DNA of 64,000 nt from Baaleninema simplex PCC 7105 (GCF_000332355.1 NZ_KB235960.1:4295-68294), one strand, 5' to 3'. Counted from the first letter of the stretch, positions 35,407-44,696 are shown. Notes: a model not told the origin generated them from the sequence alone. Made by a program: numbers and translations.

Positions 35407-35936
35407 TGACTTTTTTTAACTCCTCAACAATTTTTTTGTTATTATGACTGTGGCTACCATAAAGACGAGCAGAAAACACGGTAATGATTTCTAACACATC
35501 GTTGGCTAAATCTTCCTCAAAACTGGCATCCTCAGTCCGATTTATAATCACAATCTCTACACCAAACTGCTCGCAGATGCTGAACACAAGTTCAGACCCG
35601 AATCTAAGCCACCTATCCTTATGGGTAAGAACCAGTCTGTCAATTTCACGCCTATGTGATTAACCTCAGAAGACGCTTTAATCCATGCTTACTGTAATTC
35701 ATCCCAGAGCCTAAGTCTTAGATGATTTCATGCTCCCAACCATTTTGAGCGCAGAACAATTCAATAATTTCTTTTTGACGTGCTAAGTCTTGTTTCTGGT
35801 CGTGGCTGCTGACTCGTGCATAACCAATTGTGTACGCTCTATAAGATTCAACACCAAGCAGTTGAGACAGGTCGTATCTCCGATGACCCGACGGGTGCAT
35901 CTCAATGAGTGCAAAAACATCAGTTTGGGGTGGCAA
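35393..35936 (-). pseudogene. Decayed IS607 serine recombinase tnpA
   Basis: Pieces of an IS607 TnpA: PSGHRRYDLSQLL (end of the MerR-like DNA-binding part), IGYARVSSHDQKQDLARQKEII (serine recombinase N-terminus with the catalytic Ser), then a TAA at 35720-35718 where the family continues with DLGSGMNY. After a frameshift near 35650 the frame resumes as EIDRLVLTHKDRWLRFG and ends with EDASFEEDLANDVLEIITVFSARLYGSHSHNNKK. The N-terminal helix-turn-helix is missing as well. At least one stop and one frameshift make it nonfunctional. Confidence 0.85.
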
Positions 35937-35962
35937 AATTCCCGATTAGCACTTCCGGTATA

Positions 35963-35995
35963 AGATCCCCGGCATCTTGGAGATGCCGGGGATCT
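35963..35995. repeat. 33-bp perfect hairpin AGATCCCCGGCATCT (copy 1)
   Basis: AGATCCCCGGCATCT, spacer TGG, then the exact reverse complement. An identical copy is at 44664-44696. It lies just beside the truncated tnpA. Confidence 0.9.
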
Positions 35996-36441
35996 GGAAA
36001 TTGAGTGCGCCCAACTCGATGAATTTACATTTTTGAGATACACCCGACCCGACGCTGTGCGCTCAGGGATTAATTTCCCTTCTGACTCCCAACGTCTTAA
36101 GTAGTTATTTTAGTATAAGAAATGAGTAGGCTTGAGTAACTTTAGTGAGAAATTTCCACTCTGTCTTCAACCCTCAGCAAAATCCAAGGCTAACCGAACC
36201 TCTCAACGACTCACTGCAAAAACTGCCCGCTGTCTACTGCCCACTGTTCACCGCTCACTGCAAAAACTGTTCGCTGAAGAAAGGGGGGAGAGAGGTATGA
36301 CGACGTCGAACCCAGGCTTCGCCATCGCCGATACACGACCCAGAAACTCCCCCCCCCACTAATATCTCGGGAAAAATCGATGAGTTTTACGGGAATGCCC
36401 CGGAATCGTTACAAAACTTTATAGAAAATACCGGAAAAGCC
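35996..36441. other. Degraded spacer before modB
   Basis: About 450 bases without an identifiable gene. It includes CACTGCAAAAACTG-type copies around 36200-36270 related to the AGTGAACAGT repeats. The expected modA is not seen; no ModA-like translation was found. Confidence 0.45.
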
Positions 36442-37110
36442 ATGAACGAAATTGGAAATGCCTTACGTCTGTCGTTACAGGTGGCGGCGATCGCGACGGT
36501 ATTCGTGGCTGTCATCGGTAGTAGTCTCGGTTATCTCCTGGTGCGGTATCGTTTTCCCGGTCGAGATTGGCTCGAAGCGATCGTGACGTTACCGCTGGTG
36601 TTACCGCCGGTGGTGGTGGGATATCTCTTATTAATATTGCTCGGACGCAACGGAGCGATCGGGCATTTACTGTACGAACTGACGGGATGGACGCTGGTGT
36701 TTACTTGGCAGGGTGCTGCGATCGCCGCTGCTGTCGTTGCCCTACCGCTGATGGTGAAAACCACGAAAGCCGCGCTTGAAAGTGTCGATCCCGCATATTT
36801 AAAGGCGGCGTCTACGTTGAGACAATCCCCCTCGAAGGTGTTGTTTCGGGTATGGTTGCCCCTGGCGTGGAAAGGGATTTTAGCGGGGGTCGTCTTGAGT
36901 TTTGGGCGTGCTTTGGGGGAGTTTGGGGCGACGTTGATGGTGGCGGGGAACATTCCCGGCGTGACTCAGACGATGCCGATGGCGATTTATCAAAAGGTGC
37001 AGATGGGGAACGATCGCGAAGCGGCGGTGTTGGTGGGGATTTTGAGCGCGATCGCGATCGCCGTGGTGTTTTTGAGTAAATATCTGGAACGATCGAACGC
37101 AGCGCCGTAA
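36442..37110 (+). CDS. modB: Molybdate ABC transporter permease
   Basis: A 222-residue permease with five to six membrane helices. The ABC-permease signature is LSFGRALGEFGATLMVAGNIPG, the ModB hallmark, and PLVLPPVVVGYLLL with QMGNDREAAVLVG at the end match too. In the membrane it would carry molybdate with ModA (binding) and ModC (ATPase), but neither is adjacent; the N-terminus is complete (MNEIGNALRLSLQVAA), so a lost or distant partner is likely. Confidence 0.92.
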   Translation: MNEIGNALRLSLQVAAIATVFVAVIGSSLGYLLVRYRFPGRDWLEAIVTLPLVLPPVVVGYLLLILLGRNGAIGHLLYELTGWTLVFTWQGAAIAAAVVALPLMVKTTKAALESVDPAYLKAASTLRQSPSKVLFRVWLPLAWKGILAGVVLSFGRALGEFGATLMVAGNIPGVTQTMPMAIYQKVQMGNDREAAVLVGILSAIAIAVVFLSKYLERSNAAP

Positions 37111-37141
37111 AGAAATGGTATGGCAATGTGTTTGATGGGTG

Positions 37142-38314
37142 ATGTCCGTGGTGCTTTCTACCGTTACGACGGCTCGAAAATCTCGCTGGGTTCGCTGGCG
37201 TCGGCGCGAGTCTGGGGAATCTTTACGGCTTTGGATGGTTCTCGTCGTCGCGTCTTTGGGAATTCACGGGGTTGTGTTGGGATGGCTCAGCCTTCGCGGA
37301 TTCGAGACGAGGCGATCGCCGTCGGATCGCTTGGAAAACGATGCGATCGAAATTTCGGTTGTGGAACGAGCGATCGTGTTCGAGAAAGCTTCGACTTCTG
37401 AACCAACGGTTTCAGACTCTTCGACTTCTGAACCAACGGTTTCAGACTCTTCGACTTCTGAAGCCGTCGAAGACAGTCGAGATGGAGAAAACGAAACCGG
37501 TGCGATCGGCGCGTTACCGCCAACGCCGACACCCACGCCGGTTCCGACTTCTACGCCAGTTCCCACACCGACACCAACTCCTGTTCCCACGCCAGTTCCG
37601 ACTTCGACGCCAACACCAGTTCCGACTTCGACGCCAACGCCAGTTCCGACTTCGACGCCAACGCCAGTTCCGACTTCGACGCCAACACCAGTTCCGACTT
37701 CTACGCCAACACCAGTTCCGACTTCTACGCCGACGCCAGTTCCAACTTCTACGCCAACACCAGTTCCGACTTCGACGCCAACACCAGTTCCGACTTCGAC
37801 GCCAACGCCAGTTCCGACTTCGACGCCAACGCCAGTTCCGACTTCTACGCCAACGCCAGTTCCAACTTCTACGCCAACGCCAGTTCCGACTTCGACGCCA
37901 ACGCCAGTTCCGACTTCTACGCCGATTCCGACGCCCACGCCCACACCCGTTTCCGATCGCTGGCGCATCGGAGCGATCGCTGCTGAATTTCCCGCCGACT
38001 TACCCGATCGCCCAGAAAATCCCGCCAGACTAAGTAACTCGTCTCGTCAAACCCTCGATCGCGCGATCGTTCCACCGGACTTAAACCACGGCGATCGCTT
38101 CCGAGTGCGTCTCATCGTCGAAACCAACGGACGAGCGGAAGTTGCCGGGGTTTGGAAACAACCCGGTAACGTGGCGATGGGCGATGGATACCGTCGTTTC
38201 CTACAAGCCGTCATCGACGACTGGCAATTTCAGCCTGCCAACAATCTCGTTAACGGTAACCCCTCCCCCGTCGTCTCTAACCTCGATCTCACGCTGTCGA
38301 TCGAGAAATTTTGA
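37142..38314 (+). CDS. TonB-like protein with long Pro-Thr repeat stalk
   Basis: A protein of about 390 residues: a membrane helix near the start ([20 protein letters not shown]), an acidic Ser/Thr segment with a duplicated STSEPTVSD unit, then a repeat zone of TPTPVPTS units (about residues 125-268), and a C-terminal TonB-type domain ([20 protein letters not shown] ... [11 protein letters not shown]). TonB proteins span the periplasm with a Pro-rich stalk and pass energy to outer-membrane receptors. ExbB/ExbD are not here. The repeat length may vary between strains. The start could be GTG 37139 or ATG 37142. Confidence 0.8.
   Translation: MSVVLSTVTTARKSRWVRWRRRESGESLRLWMVLVVASLGIHGVVLGWLSLRGFETRRSPSDRLENDAIEISVVERAIVFEKASTSEPTVSDSSTSEPTVSDSSTSEAVEDSRDGENETGAIGALPPTPTPTPVPTSTPVPTPTPTPVPTPVPTSTPTPVPTSTPTPVPTSTPTPVPTSTPTPVPTSTPTPVPTSTPTPVPTSTPTPVPTSTPTPVPTSTPTPVPTSTPTPVPTSTPTPVPTSTPTPVPTSTPTPVPTSTPIPTPTPTPVSDRWRIGAIAAEFPADLPDRPENPARLSNSSRQTLDRAIVPPDLNHGDRFRVRLIVETNGRAEVAGVWKQPGNVAMGDGYRRFLQAVIDDWQFQPANNLVNGNPSPVVSNLDLTLSIEKF
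37525..37950 (+). repeat. 24-bp tandem repeat encoding TPTPVPTS
   Basis: About fifteen copies of a 24-base unit (CCGACTTCGACGCCAACGCCAGTT and variants such as CTTCTACGCC) within the TonB-like gene. The copies differ only at third positions, mostly TCG/TCT and ACG/ACA. It is a coding minisatellite, not a CRISPR. Confidence 0.9.
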
Positions 38315-38369
38315 AAAAATCTTTGCCATCGAGAAAAAGTATGTTATTCTAGTTCAGGTGCGCGATAGC

Positions 38370-38440
<71 letters not shown>

Positions 38441-38534
38441 TTAAAAAAATGCTTTTGTGAAATTCCAACCTTGAGAGATTAAGGTTAAAACAAAAGCGTA
38501 ACAACCCACTCAACAAAGCGGAGCGATCGCGCCG

Positions 38535-39467
38535 ATGTCACCTCGGCAAATTCCCATCGGCCAAGAGACTGCCCTGAAATTTCTCCATGCGGCGATCGAC
38601 TGCGATCGCATCGCACCAGCCTACTTATTCGCCGGACCAGAGGGGATCGGGCGAGCGATCGCGGCGCGGTATTTTGCCGGACTGCTCCTCGGCGGACACC
38701 GCGACAACCTCGACAACCATCCGGATTTTCTGTGGGTAGAACCGACGTATCTCCACAATCAGAAGCTGCTGACGCCCGCCGAAGCCGAAGAAAAAGGCTT
38801 AAAACGCAAAGCGCCCCCGCAAATTCGCCTCGAACAGATTCGCGAAATCGGAACCTTTCTCAGTCGTCCGCCCTTAGAAGCTTCGCGGAAAGTCATAATC
38901 CTCGATCGCGCCGAAACGATGGCAGAACCTGCCGCTAACGGACTGCTGAAAACCCTCGAAGAACCGGGACGCGCCACGTTAATCCTCATTGCACCTTCAG
39001 CGGAATCTCTCTTATCGACTCTCGTTTCTCGCTGTCAGCGGATACCGTTCTATCGCCTGCCTCCCAAACACATGGAACAGGTCTTACGAGAAACCGGACA
39101 CGAAGAGATTTTAGGCTACCGAGCCATTTTAGCCGTCGCGCAAGGCAGTCCTGGGGCAGCGATCGAATCCTGGCAGCGACTGCAAACCATTCCCCCGGAA
39201 ATTCTACAACGGGCGCGTCATCTCCCGCGAACCCTGCGAGACGCCCTCGACTTCGCCAAAGCGATCGCCTCTACTCTCGACACCACCGAACAACTCTGGC
39301 TTCTCGACTATCTCCAACAAAGCTACTGGCACGATTACTGTGACGAGGGCGGAACGCTACCACCGCTGCAAAAACTCGAAGCCGCGCGAAGTTACCTCCG
39401 CAGTTACGTCCAACCCCGTCTCGTCTGGGAAGTTACCCTGATGGAATTGGCGTGTAGTTACCCGTGA
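38535..39467 (+). CDS. holB: DNA polymerase III delta-prime subunit
   Basis: A 310-residue clamp-loader subunit. Near the start is a P-loop-like FAGPEGIGRAIAARYF; the AAA+ core continues with KVIILDRAETMAEPAANGLLKTLEEP, the SRC-like SRCQRIPF and a C-terminal helical domain (LWLLDYLQQSYWHDY). The subunit helps open the sliding clamp for loading on primed DNA. It stands alone here, with larC on the opposite strand downstream. The TFCxxC-type zinc finger of many bacteria is replaced by a longer insert (HPDFLWVEPTYLHNQK...). Confidence 0.9.
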   Translation: MSPRQIPIGQETALKFLHAAIDCDRIAPAYLFAGPEGIGRAIAARYFAGLLLGGHRDNLDNHPDFLWVEPTYLHNQKLLTPAEAEEKGLKRKAPPQIRLEQIREIGTFLSRPPLEASRKVIILDRAETMAEPAANGLLKTLEEPGRATLILIAPSAESLLSTLVSRCQRIPFYRLPPKHMEQVLRETGHEEILGYRAILAVAQGSPGAAIESWQRLQTIPPEILQRARHLPRTLRDALDFAKAIASTLDTTEQLWLLDYLQQSYWHDYCDEGGTLPPLQKLEAARSYLRSYVQPRLVWEVTLMELACSYP

Positions 39468-39523
39468 AAATCGGTTTGAGAAAAACGAGGCAAACGCAGA
39501 GACTTGCCCCGACGGAACGATTT

Positions 39524-40765
39524 CTATACCGCCTTTTCCTGCTGCCATTGCTGCAACGCCAAACGGTGAACCTCTTGCCAACTCAACTTCTGTTTCCGGG
39601 CAACTTTGGCAACGTCTTCGTATTCCGGTTGAACGTTGATGACGTTTCCTTTGGCATCGCGGGCGATTTTCACGCGAACTTCGCTGTCAAAGAGGGTTAT
39701 CGATCGAAACTCTCGCGAGAGGATCGATCGCTCTTGGAAACTGTGACGAATGCCCAAGGTTGTCGTTTCTCGGAACAACACCGCCTCGCAGTCGGTTTGT
39801 TTGTCGGGAGAACAAATCACCGTCAGCAACACGCCGGGACGATTTTTCTTCATTCCCACCGGCTGCGTGAAAACATCTAACGCCCCAATATCGAAGAGTT
39901 TGTCGAACACGTAGCCGATCGCCTGGGGGCTGATATCGTCGAGTTGAGTTTCTAACACACAGACGCGATCGCTCGCCGACGGTTGCGTGTCTTCTCCAAT
40001 CCACAATCGCAAAACGTTCGGAATCGGAAACTCTCGGGAACCTGCCCCCAACCCCGTCTGTTGCAACGTCATCGCCGGAGGAACGCCGAACGACTCCACT
40101 AACGTAACCGTTAACGCTGCCCCCGTGGGGGTGACGAGTTCGCGATCGATCCCGTTTCCGTACACCGGAACCTGGCGCATTTCCCAGAGTTTCAACACCG
40201 CCGGGGCAGGAACCGGAATCCGTCCGTGAGCGGCTTTCACCGTTCCGCCTCCCGTGGGTAACGGCGAACAGTAGAGGCGATCGATCTCCAACCAATCCAA
40301 CCCGAGACAGGTTCCGACAATATCGACGATGGCATCGGTAGCCCCGACTTCGTGAAAGTGGACGCGATCGAGAGAAACCCCGTGAACCGCCCCCTCAGCC
40401 GCCGCCAACCGGCGAAACACGGCTAAACTCCATTTCCGGGCGCGATCGGGAATGTCCGCCGATTGCAACATTTCCTCAATTTCCGGTAAATAGCGATTTC
40501 CCTCAGAATGGTGGTGATGGTGATGTTTCTCAGCGTCGAACGTGGGCGGTTCTTCCGTCATATCGCGCAGGTCCACGTAGGCTTTCATCGCCGAGATGCC
40601 GTTACGACGAACCCGTTCGACGCGCAAACTGTAATCTTCTCCCACCCCCAAACGGTTCAAGTGTTCGGTGAGGTAGTCCACGGGAACCCCCGCATCCACC
40701 AAGGCTCCCAAACACATATCCCCAGCGATACCCGTGGGGCAATCGAAATATGCAATCTTACTCAT
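39524..40765 (-). CDS. larC: Nickel pincer cofactor biosynthesis protein LarC
   Basis: A 413-residue LarC family (former UPF0272) protein. It opens with MSKIAYFDCPTGIAGDMCLGALVDAGV, contains a His-rich loop (AEKHHHHHHSEG, about residues 80-91) fit for nickel binding, then FHEVGATDAIVDIVGTCLGLDWL, the ELVTPTGAAL motif, and LETQLDDISPQAIGYV. LarC inserts nickel into the pyridinium pincer cofactor in a CTP-dependent step. LarB and LarE are not in the window. A tnpB-only element is inserted 36 bases upstream of its start. Confidence 0.93.
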   Translation of the reverse strand: MSKIAYFDCPTGIAGDMCLGALVDAGVPVDYLTEHLNRLGVGEDYSLRVERVRRNGISAMKAYVDLRDMTEEPPTFDAEKHHHHHHSEGNRYLPEIEEMLQSADIPDRARKWSLAVFRRLAAAEGAVHGVSLDRVHFHEVGATDAIVDIVGTCLGLDWLEIDRLYCSPLPTGGGTVKAAHGRIPVPAPAVLKLWEMRQVPVYGNGIDRELVTPTGAALTVTLVESFGVPPAMTLQQTGLGAGSREFPIPNVLRLWIGEDTQPSASDRVCVLETQLDDISPQAIGYVFDKLFDIGALDVFTQPVGMKKNRPGVLLTVICSPDKQTDCEAVLFRETTTLGIRHSFQERSILSREFRSITLFDSEVRVKIARDAKGNVINVQPEYEDVAKVARKQKLSWQEVHRLALQQWQQEKAV

Positions 40766-40800
40766 TTAATATCCGCACGCGCACCATCCAAGTAACTATT

Positions 40801-42076
40801 CCCACCGCTAACCCTTACGGCTATAGCGGGGGCTTTATCCCTAACCCGTACCTACCGGGAACCAACTCAGTTGCCCCTCTAACTGGCAAGCATAGGTCGA
40901 GATTTCAGGCTGAGTTACAACAGCCCCCAGTTGAGCGATATTTAACGCTCCGTTTACATCAGCATCATGTTCAAAGCCACAAAAGCCACACTTAAACCGC
41001 TTGCCGTTGCGATAGGATTTACCTCGTTCGGGGTGAACGTGGTGGCATCGAGAACAAGTTTGGGAAGTGTAGCGAGGATCGACAGTAACAACCTCGACTC
41101 CTACGATGTTCGCCTTGTACTCGGTAAACAATTGAAGTTGGTAGAACGCCCATCGGTGAATTTCGGTTCGGGTCTTTTTCTTGAGCTTGACGTTCAATCG
41201 AATCCCCGTCAAATCCTCGAAGGCAATTACAGACTCGGTAGCTTTGGCTTCTCGAACGAGTTCCTTGCTGATGTTGTGATTGACCCAACTTTGAAACCTC
41301 GATTCACGCCCAGAGAGCCTTCTCAAGAGGCGTTTCGCCCCTTTCGTGCGTTTGGCTTGAATCGAGGCTCGAACACGAACGTACTTTTCGCGAGTCGCCC
41401 TCAATTTCTCTCCCTCCCAGGATTTCCCGGTGGAGGTGGTGGCGATATCTCGCAATCCCCGATCGACTCCCAAAACCTTGGGGGTTCTCCCCTTCGGTTG
41501 GGTGAGGACTTCCACAACGATGTTGATGTAGTAATCCCCTTGTCGGGTTTTCTTCAGCGTTGCACTGGTGGGGCTTTGACCTCGCAACAGCGCAATTTGA
41601 TAGCCACCCATCTTGAGATCGAAGTTGACTCGTCCCGACTTCAGTGTTACACAGACCTGTTGTTTGGACTCGATATATTTGAACGTCCGAACGTCGAGAC
41701 CGACGCTGGTGGGGCGAAACTTGTGGATTTGTTGGGTGGCTTTTCGTTGATTGACAACGCGGCGAATTGCCTGACAAACGTGATTGGCTTTGAGTTCGGT
41801 GGCTTCTCGAATTGGCTTATACGTCAGGTGATGCAGCTTGGTCGTGTTCCAGACATTGTGTTCTTTAGCTGTTTGCAATATTTGGTTGCAAGCCTCAGCA
41901 AAGCCCACCAGAGTCTCATCGATCTTTTCGGTCAACTCGGCTGGAACTATCAGCTTGCATTTAACCGTTATTGCTTGAGTCATGTTCCCATTTTAATTCA
42001 TCCAGAAAGCGATGTAAACCTAACATTGGAGGCGGCACTTCCTCCCACCGCTAACCCTTACGGGTATAGCGGGGGT
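40801..42076 (-). mobile_element. tnpB-only IS200/IS605-type (IS1341) element with hairpin ends
   Basis: A tnpB gene (40841-41983) lies between two 33-bp copies of CCCACCGCTAACCCTTACGG[C/G]TATAGCGGGGG at 40801-40833 and 42044-42076, both in the same orientation. Each has a CCGCTA/TAGCGG stem. Same-orientation subterminal hairpins are the mark of the IS200/IS605 single-strand transposition ends. tnpA is absent, so mobility would need a helper. Confidence 0.8.
40841..41983 (-). CDS. tnpB: TnpB RNA-guided nuclease (IS1341 type)
   Basis: A 380-residue TnpB, different from the one at 34330. The RuvC residues are Asp in GVDRGLRDIATTS, Glu in IAFEDLTGIRL and the last Asp in HDADVNGALNIAQ, with a zinc ribbon CSRCHHVHPERGKS ... 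CGFCG. The 3' end and right hairpin region (about 40796-40900) are the expected omega-RNA location. The frame is complete with ATG at 41983. It sits between larC and the YrdC gene. Confidence 0.92.
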   Translation of the reverse strand: MTQAITVKCKLIVPAELTEKIDETLVGFAEACNQILQTAKEHNVWNTTKLHHLTYKPIREATELKANHVCQAIRRVVNQRKATQQIHKFRPTSVGLDVRTFKYIESKQQVCVTLKSGRVNFDLKMGGYQIALLRGQSPTSATLKKTRQGDYYINIVVEVLTQPKGRTPKVLGVDRGLRDIATTSTGKSWEGEKLRATREKYVRVRASIQAKRTKGAKRLLRRLSGRESRFQSWVNHNISKELVREAKATESVIAFEDLTGIRLNVKLKKKTRTEIHRWAFYQLQLFTEYKANIVGVEVVTVDPRYTSQTCSRCHHVHPERGKSYRNGKRFKCGFCGFEHDADVNGALNIAQLGAVVTQPEISTYACQLEGQLSWFPVGTG

Positions 42077-42171
42077 CTCTGTGCCGAAGAAAGATGAGAT
42101 TATATGTGTGTTTTGCCAAGGGGATTTCCTTCGCGGCGTCCCCAACCGCAACCTGATAAAAAAACAGACTT

Positions 42172-42834
42172 ATGGCCGAGCTTTACGAAATTCATCCGGA
42201 GACGCCGCAAGTGCGTCGAATAGAGCAGATCGGGGATGCCCTATCCGACGGGGCGGTGATGTTGTACCCCACCGATACGGTATACGCCATCGGTTGCGAC
42301 ATCAACGCCAAATCTGCCGTCAAGCGAGTTCGCCAAATCAAGCAACTCGCCAACGACAAGCCGCTTACCTTTTTATGTCCCTCGTTGTCGAACATTGCCA
42401 GTTATGCCAGGGTCTCCGATCCGGCTTATCGGATTATGAAGCGTCTGATACCAGGACCGTTTACCTTTCTCTTGCCCGCGACGAAACTCGTCCCGCGTTT
42501 GGTGATGGACCCCAAACGTAAAACCACGGGGATTCGCGTACCCGATCGCCCCGTGTGTTTGTCGCTTCTCGAAGCCTTGGGACATCCGATTATTTCCACG
42601 TCGGCGTATTTGCCCAGTCAGGACGATAACACGCCGATTCCGACGGTGAAGGTGGGACGAACCCTCGATAAGGCGGAACTGTTCGATCGCTGGGACAAGT
42701 TAATCGATGTCATCGTAGATGATGGATTGGAACCGGGTTACGACTTTTCGACGATTCTCGATTTGACGGACGACAACCATCCTCAAATCGTGCGGAAAGG
42801 CTTGAATTGGGAAGCGGCAGAGGCGTGGATTTGA
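42172..42834 (+). CDS. Sua5/YciO/YrdC family protein
   Basis: A 220-residue protein with the YrdC fold. Motifs: GAVMLYPTDTVYAIGCDI (nucleotide and threonine site), KPLTFLCPSLSNIASYA, PGPFTFLLPAT and TTGIRVPDRPV, as in L-threonylcarbamoyl-AMP synthases. Those make the precursor of tRNA t6A. The sequence is closer to the YciO branch in look (RIMKRLIPGPFTFLLPATKLVPRLV), whose exact role is unsettled. ATG 42172 is the natural start, 95 bases from the insertion element. Confidence 0.9.
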   Translation: MAELYEIHPETPQVRRIEQIGDALSDGAVMLYPTDTVYAIGCDINAKSAVKRVRQIKQLANDKPLTFLCPSLSNIASYARVSDPAYRIMKRLIPGPFTFLLPATKLVPRLVMDPKRKTTGIRVPDRPVCLSLLEALGHPIISTSAYLPSQDDNTPIPTVKVGRTLDKAELFDRWDKLIDVIVDDGLEPGYDFSTILDLTDDNHPQIVRKGLNWEAAEAWI

Positions 42835-43181
42835 GTTTCGACTGTGCCAGTTGACTGTGCCAGTTGGGACGGTGGCGTGAATAGCGGCGATCGATCGGTA
42901 AACCGTCCACCGTTAGCAGTAGTGAGTCAGACAGCGAGATGGTTCGATCGAACCCTGACGGGGTAATCGATCGCGAGTTTGGACGCCGATCGTCAGGCAG
43001 TGAATTCGGATAGGGCGATCGCGGAATTGGTTCGAGACGAGCGAACAGGTTCGGATAGTGGCATTTTCGCGCCCTGAGTGCAGTTTTCGCGCTCCTAAAG
43101 TTGAGATGTAGACGGAAAGGCACTGCACTGCCACCGCTACATCTCTTCTTCAGACCAAGTGCGCTACCTTCAGGCAAGATC
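42835..43181. other. Spacer and probable leader of the second HetZ gene
   Basis: 347 bases with no gene. There is a tandem 14-base duplication at 42840-42867 (GACTGTGCCAGTT twice) and two TTTTCGCGC copies (43067-43095). Likely promoter region of the HetZ paralogue. Confidence 0.45.
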
Positions 43182-44399
43182 GTGAACATTAAACTCGCAA
43201 CTTCCTTCAACCAGGGCATTGACGATAACTTGAAAACGGGACGTTCCGCCCCGCCTCCATCCCCAGCTACCGCTGCCGAACCGCCCGCCGATCCCTTTGC
43301 CGATACGGTGTTCCGCCACTTGCAAGCGGAGTTAGACACCACCTCCGGCAGTGGCAAACAAGTGGCCCGACGTATCGCCCGCGAAGTCGAACGCATCTGT
43401 GACAAGAGCGATCGCATCCAGCGTTCGGGGGACGTGGAAAAGTGGAAACTCAACCTCGCCCACCATCGCCTGACCAAAATCTCCTCTTACTATAAACTCG
43501 GCTCGAAACAGGGTCGTGTGGAACTCCACAGCAACCTTAGCGTGATGGTGTACCGCCACATTGCCCCGACGAAAGCGAAACTCGGGTTTCAAGGTCGATA
43601 CAACCTCATCGAAGACTTTCTGCAAGGGTTTTATATCGAAGTCCTGCGGGCGTTTCGTCGCGAACACGACGTACCGGAAGATTACACCCCTCGGACTCGC
43701 GTGGAGTTGGCGGAATACATGGCGTTTACAGAACAGTACGCCAAACGCCGCATTTCTCTTCCGGGTCATAATTCCCAGCAACTCGTGATTTTGAGAGCGC
43801 AAGGATTTGCCAAAGGTCAACCCCCGGAAACTTCAATCGATATGGAACTGGCGGTAGAGTCTGGAAAAACCGAAGAGGAGGAAAGTCACAGCCGTTCTGC
43901 GGCTGCCCGTCAAGTTCGCGAACAGATGGTTTCTGAAACCGTCGATCCCTCGGAAGCGGTGATGCGCGATCGCGTGATTCGCTCTCTCATCAACTATTTG
44001 AAAGAGCAAGGTCAATCCGACTGCATCGATTATTTAGTCTTGAAGTTACAAGATTTGTCGGCTCACGAAATCGACGAAATTTTAGGACTGTCTTCTCGAG
44101 AACGGGATTATCTGCAACAACGGTTTAAGTACCATGTAGAAAAGTTTTCTCGGGCGGGAAATTGGAAATTGGTGCATCAGTGGTTGGGAGCAGATCTCGA
44201 TCGCAATTTGGGGATGTCTCCGGCTCAGTGGAAAGAGTTTTTGGAAAAACTCAGCCCCCAGCAACGGAAACTCATCGCCCTCAAGCAATCCGGCGTCAGC
44301 GACAGCGAGATTTCTTCTCAGCTCAAATGCACGCCCAAACAGGCTCAGAAACGCTGGTCGAAATTACTGGATTTGGCTTGGCAACATCGCAATGGTTAA
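43182..44399 (+). CDS. HetZ-related protein, second paralogue
   Basis: A 405-residue HetZ-family protein from GTG 43182. It shares the same blocks as the 26558-27739 gene: GKQVARRIAREVERICDKSDRIQRSGDVEKW, GRVELHSNLSVMVYRHIAP, YNLIEDFLQGFYIEVLRAFRRE, LAEYMAFTEQYAKRRIS and QQLVILRAQGFAKGQPPE, and a C-terminal helix-turn-helix-like GVSDSEISSQLKCTPKQAQKRW. The N-terminal 40 residues are Pro/Ala-rich and not in the other copy. Likely a DNA-binding regulator of cell patterning or filament function; the exact role is unknown. A strong terminator follows. Confidence 0.88.
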   Translation: MNIKLATSFNQGIDDNLKTGRSAPPPSPATAAEPPADPFADTVFRHLQAELDTTSGSGKQVARRIAREVERICDKSDRIQRSGDVEKWKLNLAHHRLTKISSYYKLGSKQGRVELHSNLSVMVYRHIAPTKAKLGFQGRYNLIEDFLQGFYIEVLRAFRREHDVPEDYTPRTRVELAEYMAFTEQYAKRRISLPGHNSQQLVILRAQGFAKGQPPETSIDMELAVESGKTEEEESHSRSAAARQVREQMVSETVDPSEAVMRDRVIRSLINYLKEQGQSDCIDYLVLKLQDLSAHEIDEILGLSSRERDYLQQRFKYHVEKFSRAGNWKLVHQWLGADLDRNLGMSPAQWKEFLEKLSPQQRKLIALKQSGVSDSEISSQLKCTPKQAQKRWSKLLDLAWQHRNG

Positions 44400-44405
44400 T
44401 TTTTC

Positions 44406-44444
44406 GGGGAAGACGCGATCGAAATGGAAAGTCTTCCCCTTTTT
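44406..44444 (+). terminator. Strong rho-independent terminator of the second HetZ gene
   Basis: GGGGAAGAC (44406-44414) pairs perfectly with GTCTTCCCC (44431-44439) and is followed by five T. It begins seven bases after the stop codon. Confidence 0.9.
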
Positions 44445-44663
44445 ATATTTTTGGGTTGCTGTCATAAAAAATTGCCACATTCCAAACAATTTGAAAATCA
44501 AAGATTTGTTGGTCAAACAACTCGATTTTTAAGTGAATTTCGTTATTTTTATAGGAAGATCGGAGCAAAAAACCGGGTCTCTGAGTAAAATTTAACGGAG
44601 GATACAGAGAATTGACTATAGGACGAGTTTTTATAAAAGACCTAGATGTTACCAGATGTTGCC

Positions 44664-44696
44664 AGATCCCCGGCATCTTGGAGATGCCGGGGATCT
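44664..44696. repeat. 33-bp perfect hairpin AGATCCCCGGCATCT (copy 2)
   Basis: Identical to the copy at 35963-35995. It lies in an AT-rich spacer (44445-44820) with no other gene. Confidence 0.9.

Larger units (their letters stand above)
34330..35936 (-). mobile_element. IS607-like element: decayed tnpA, intact tnpB
   Basis: On the minus strand a broken serine recombinase (tnpA) precedes and overlaps a full-length tnpB by 14 bases, the IS607 layout. Its exact ends are not obvious; IS607 elements lack terminal inverted repeats. With tnpA inactive, the element cannot move by itself. Confidence 0.7.

Noticed and set aside
37525-37950. Regular repeats that might be a CRISPR array
   Set aside because: Units are contiguous 24-mers in a coding frame, without spacers or cas genes.
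37264-37968. Long minus-strand frame of GVGVEVGT repeats
   Set aside because: It is the mirror of the TPTPVPTS repeats of the TonB-like gene; periodic DNA gives open frames on both strands.
40967-42097. 376-residue plus-strand frame opposite tnpB
   Set aside because: Shadow of the tnpB gene, which has all catalytic motifs.
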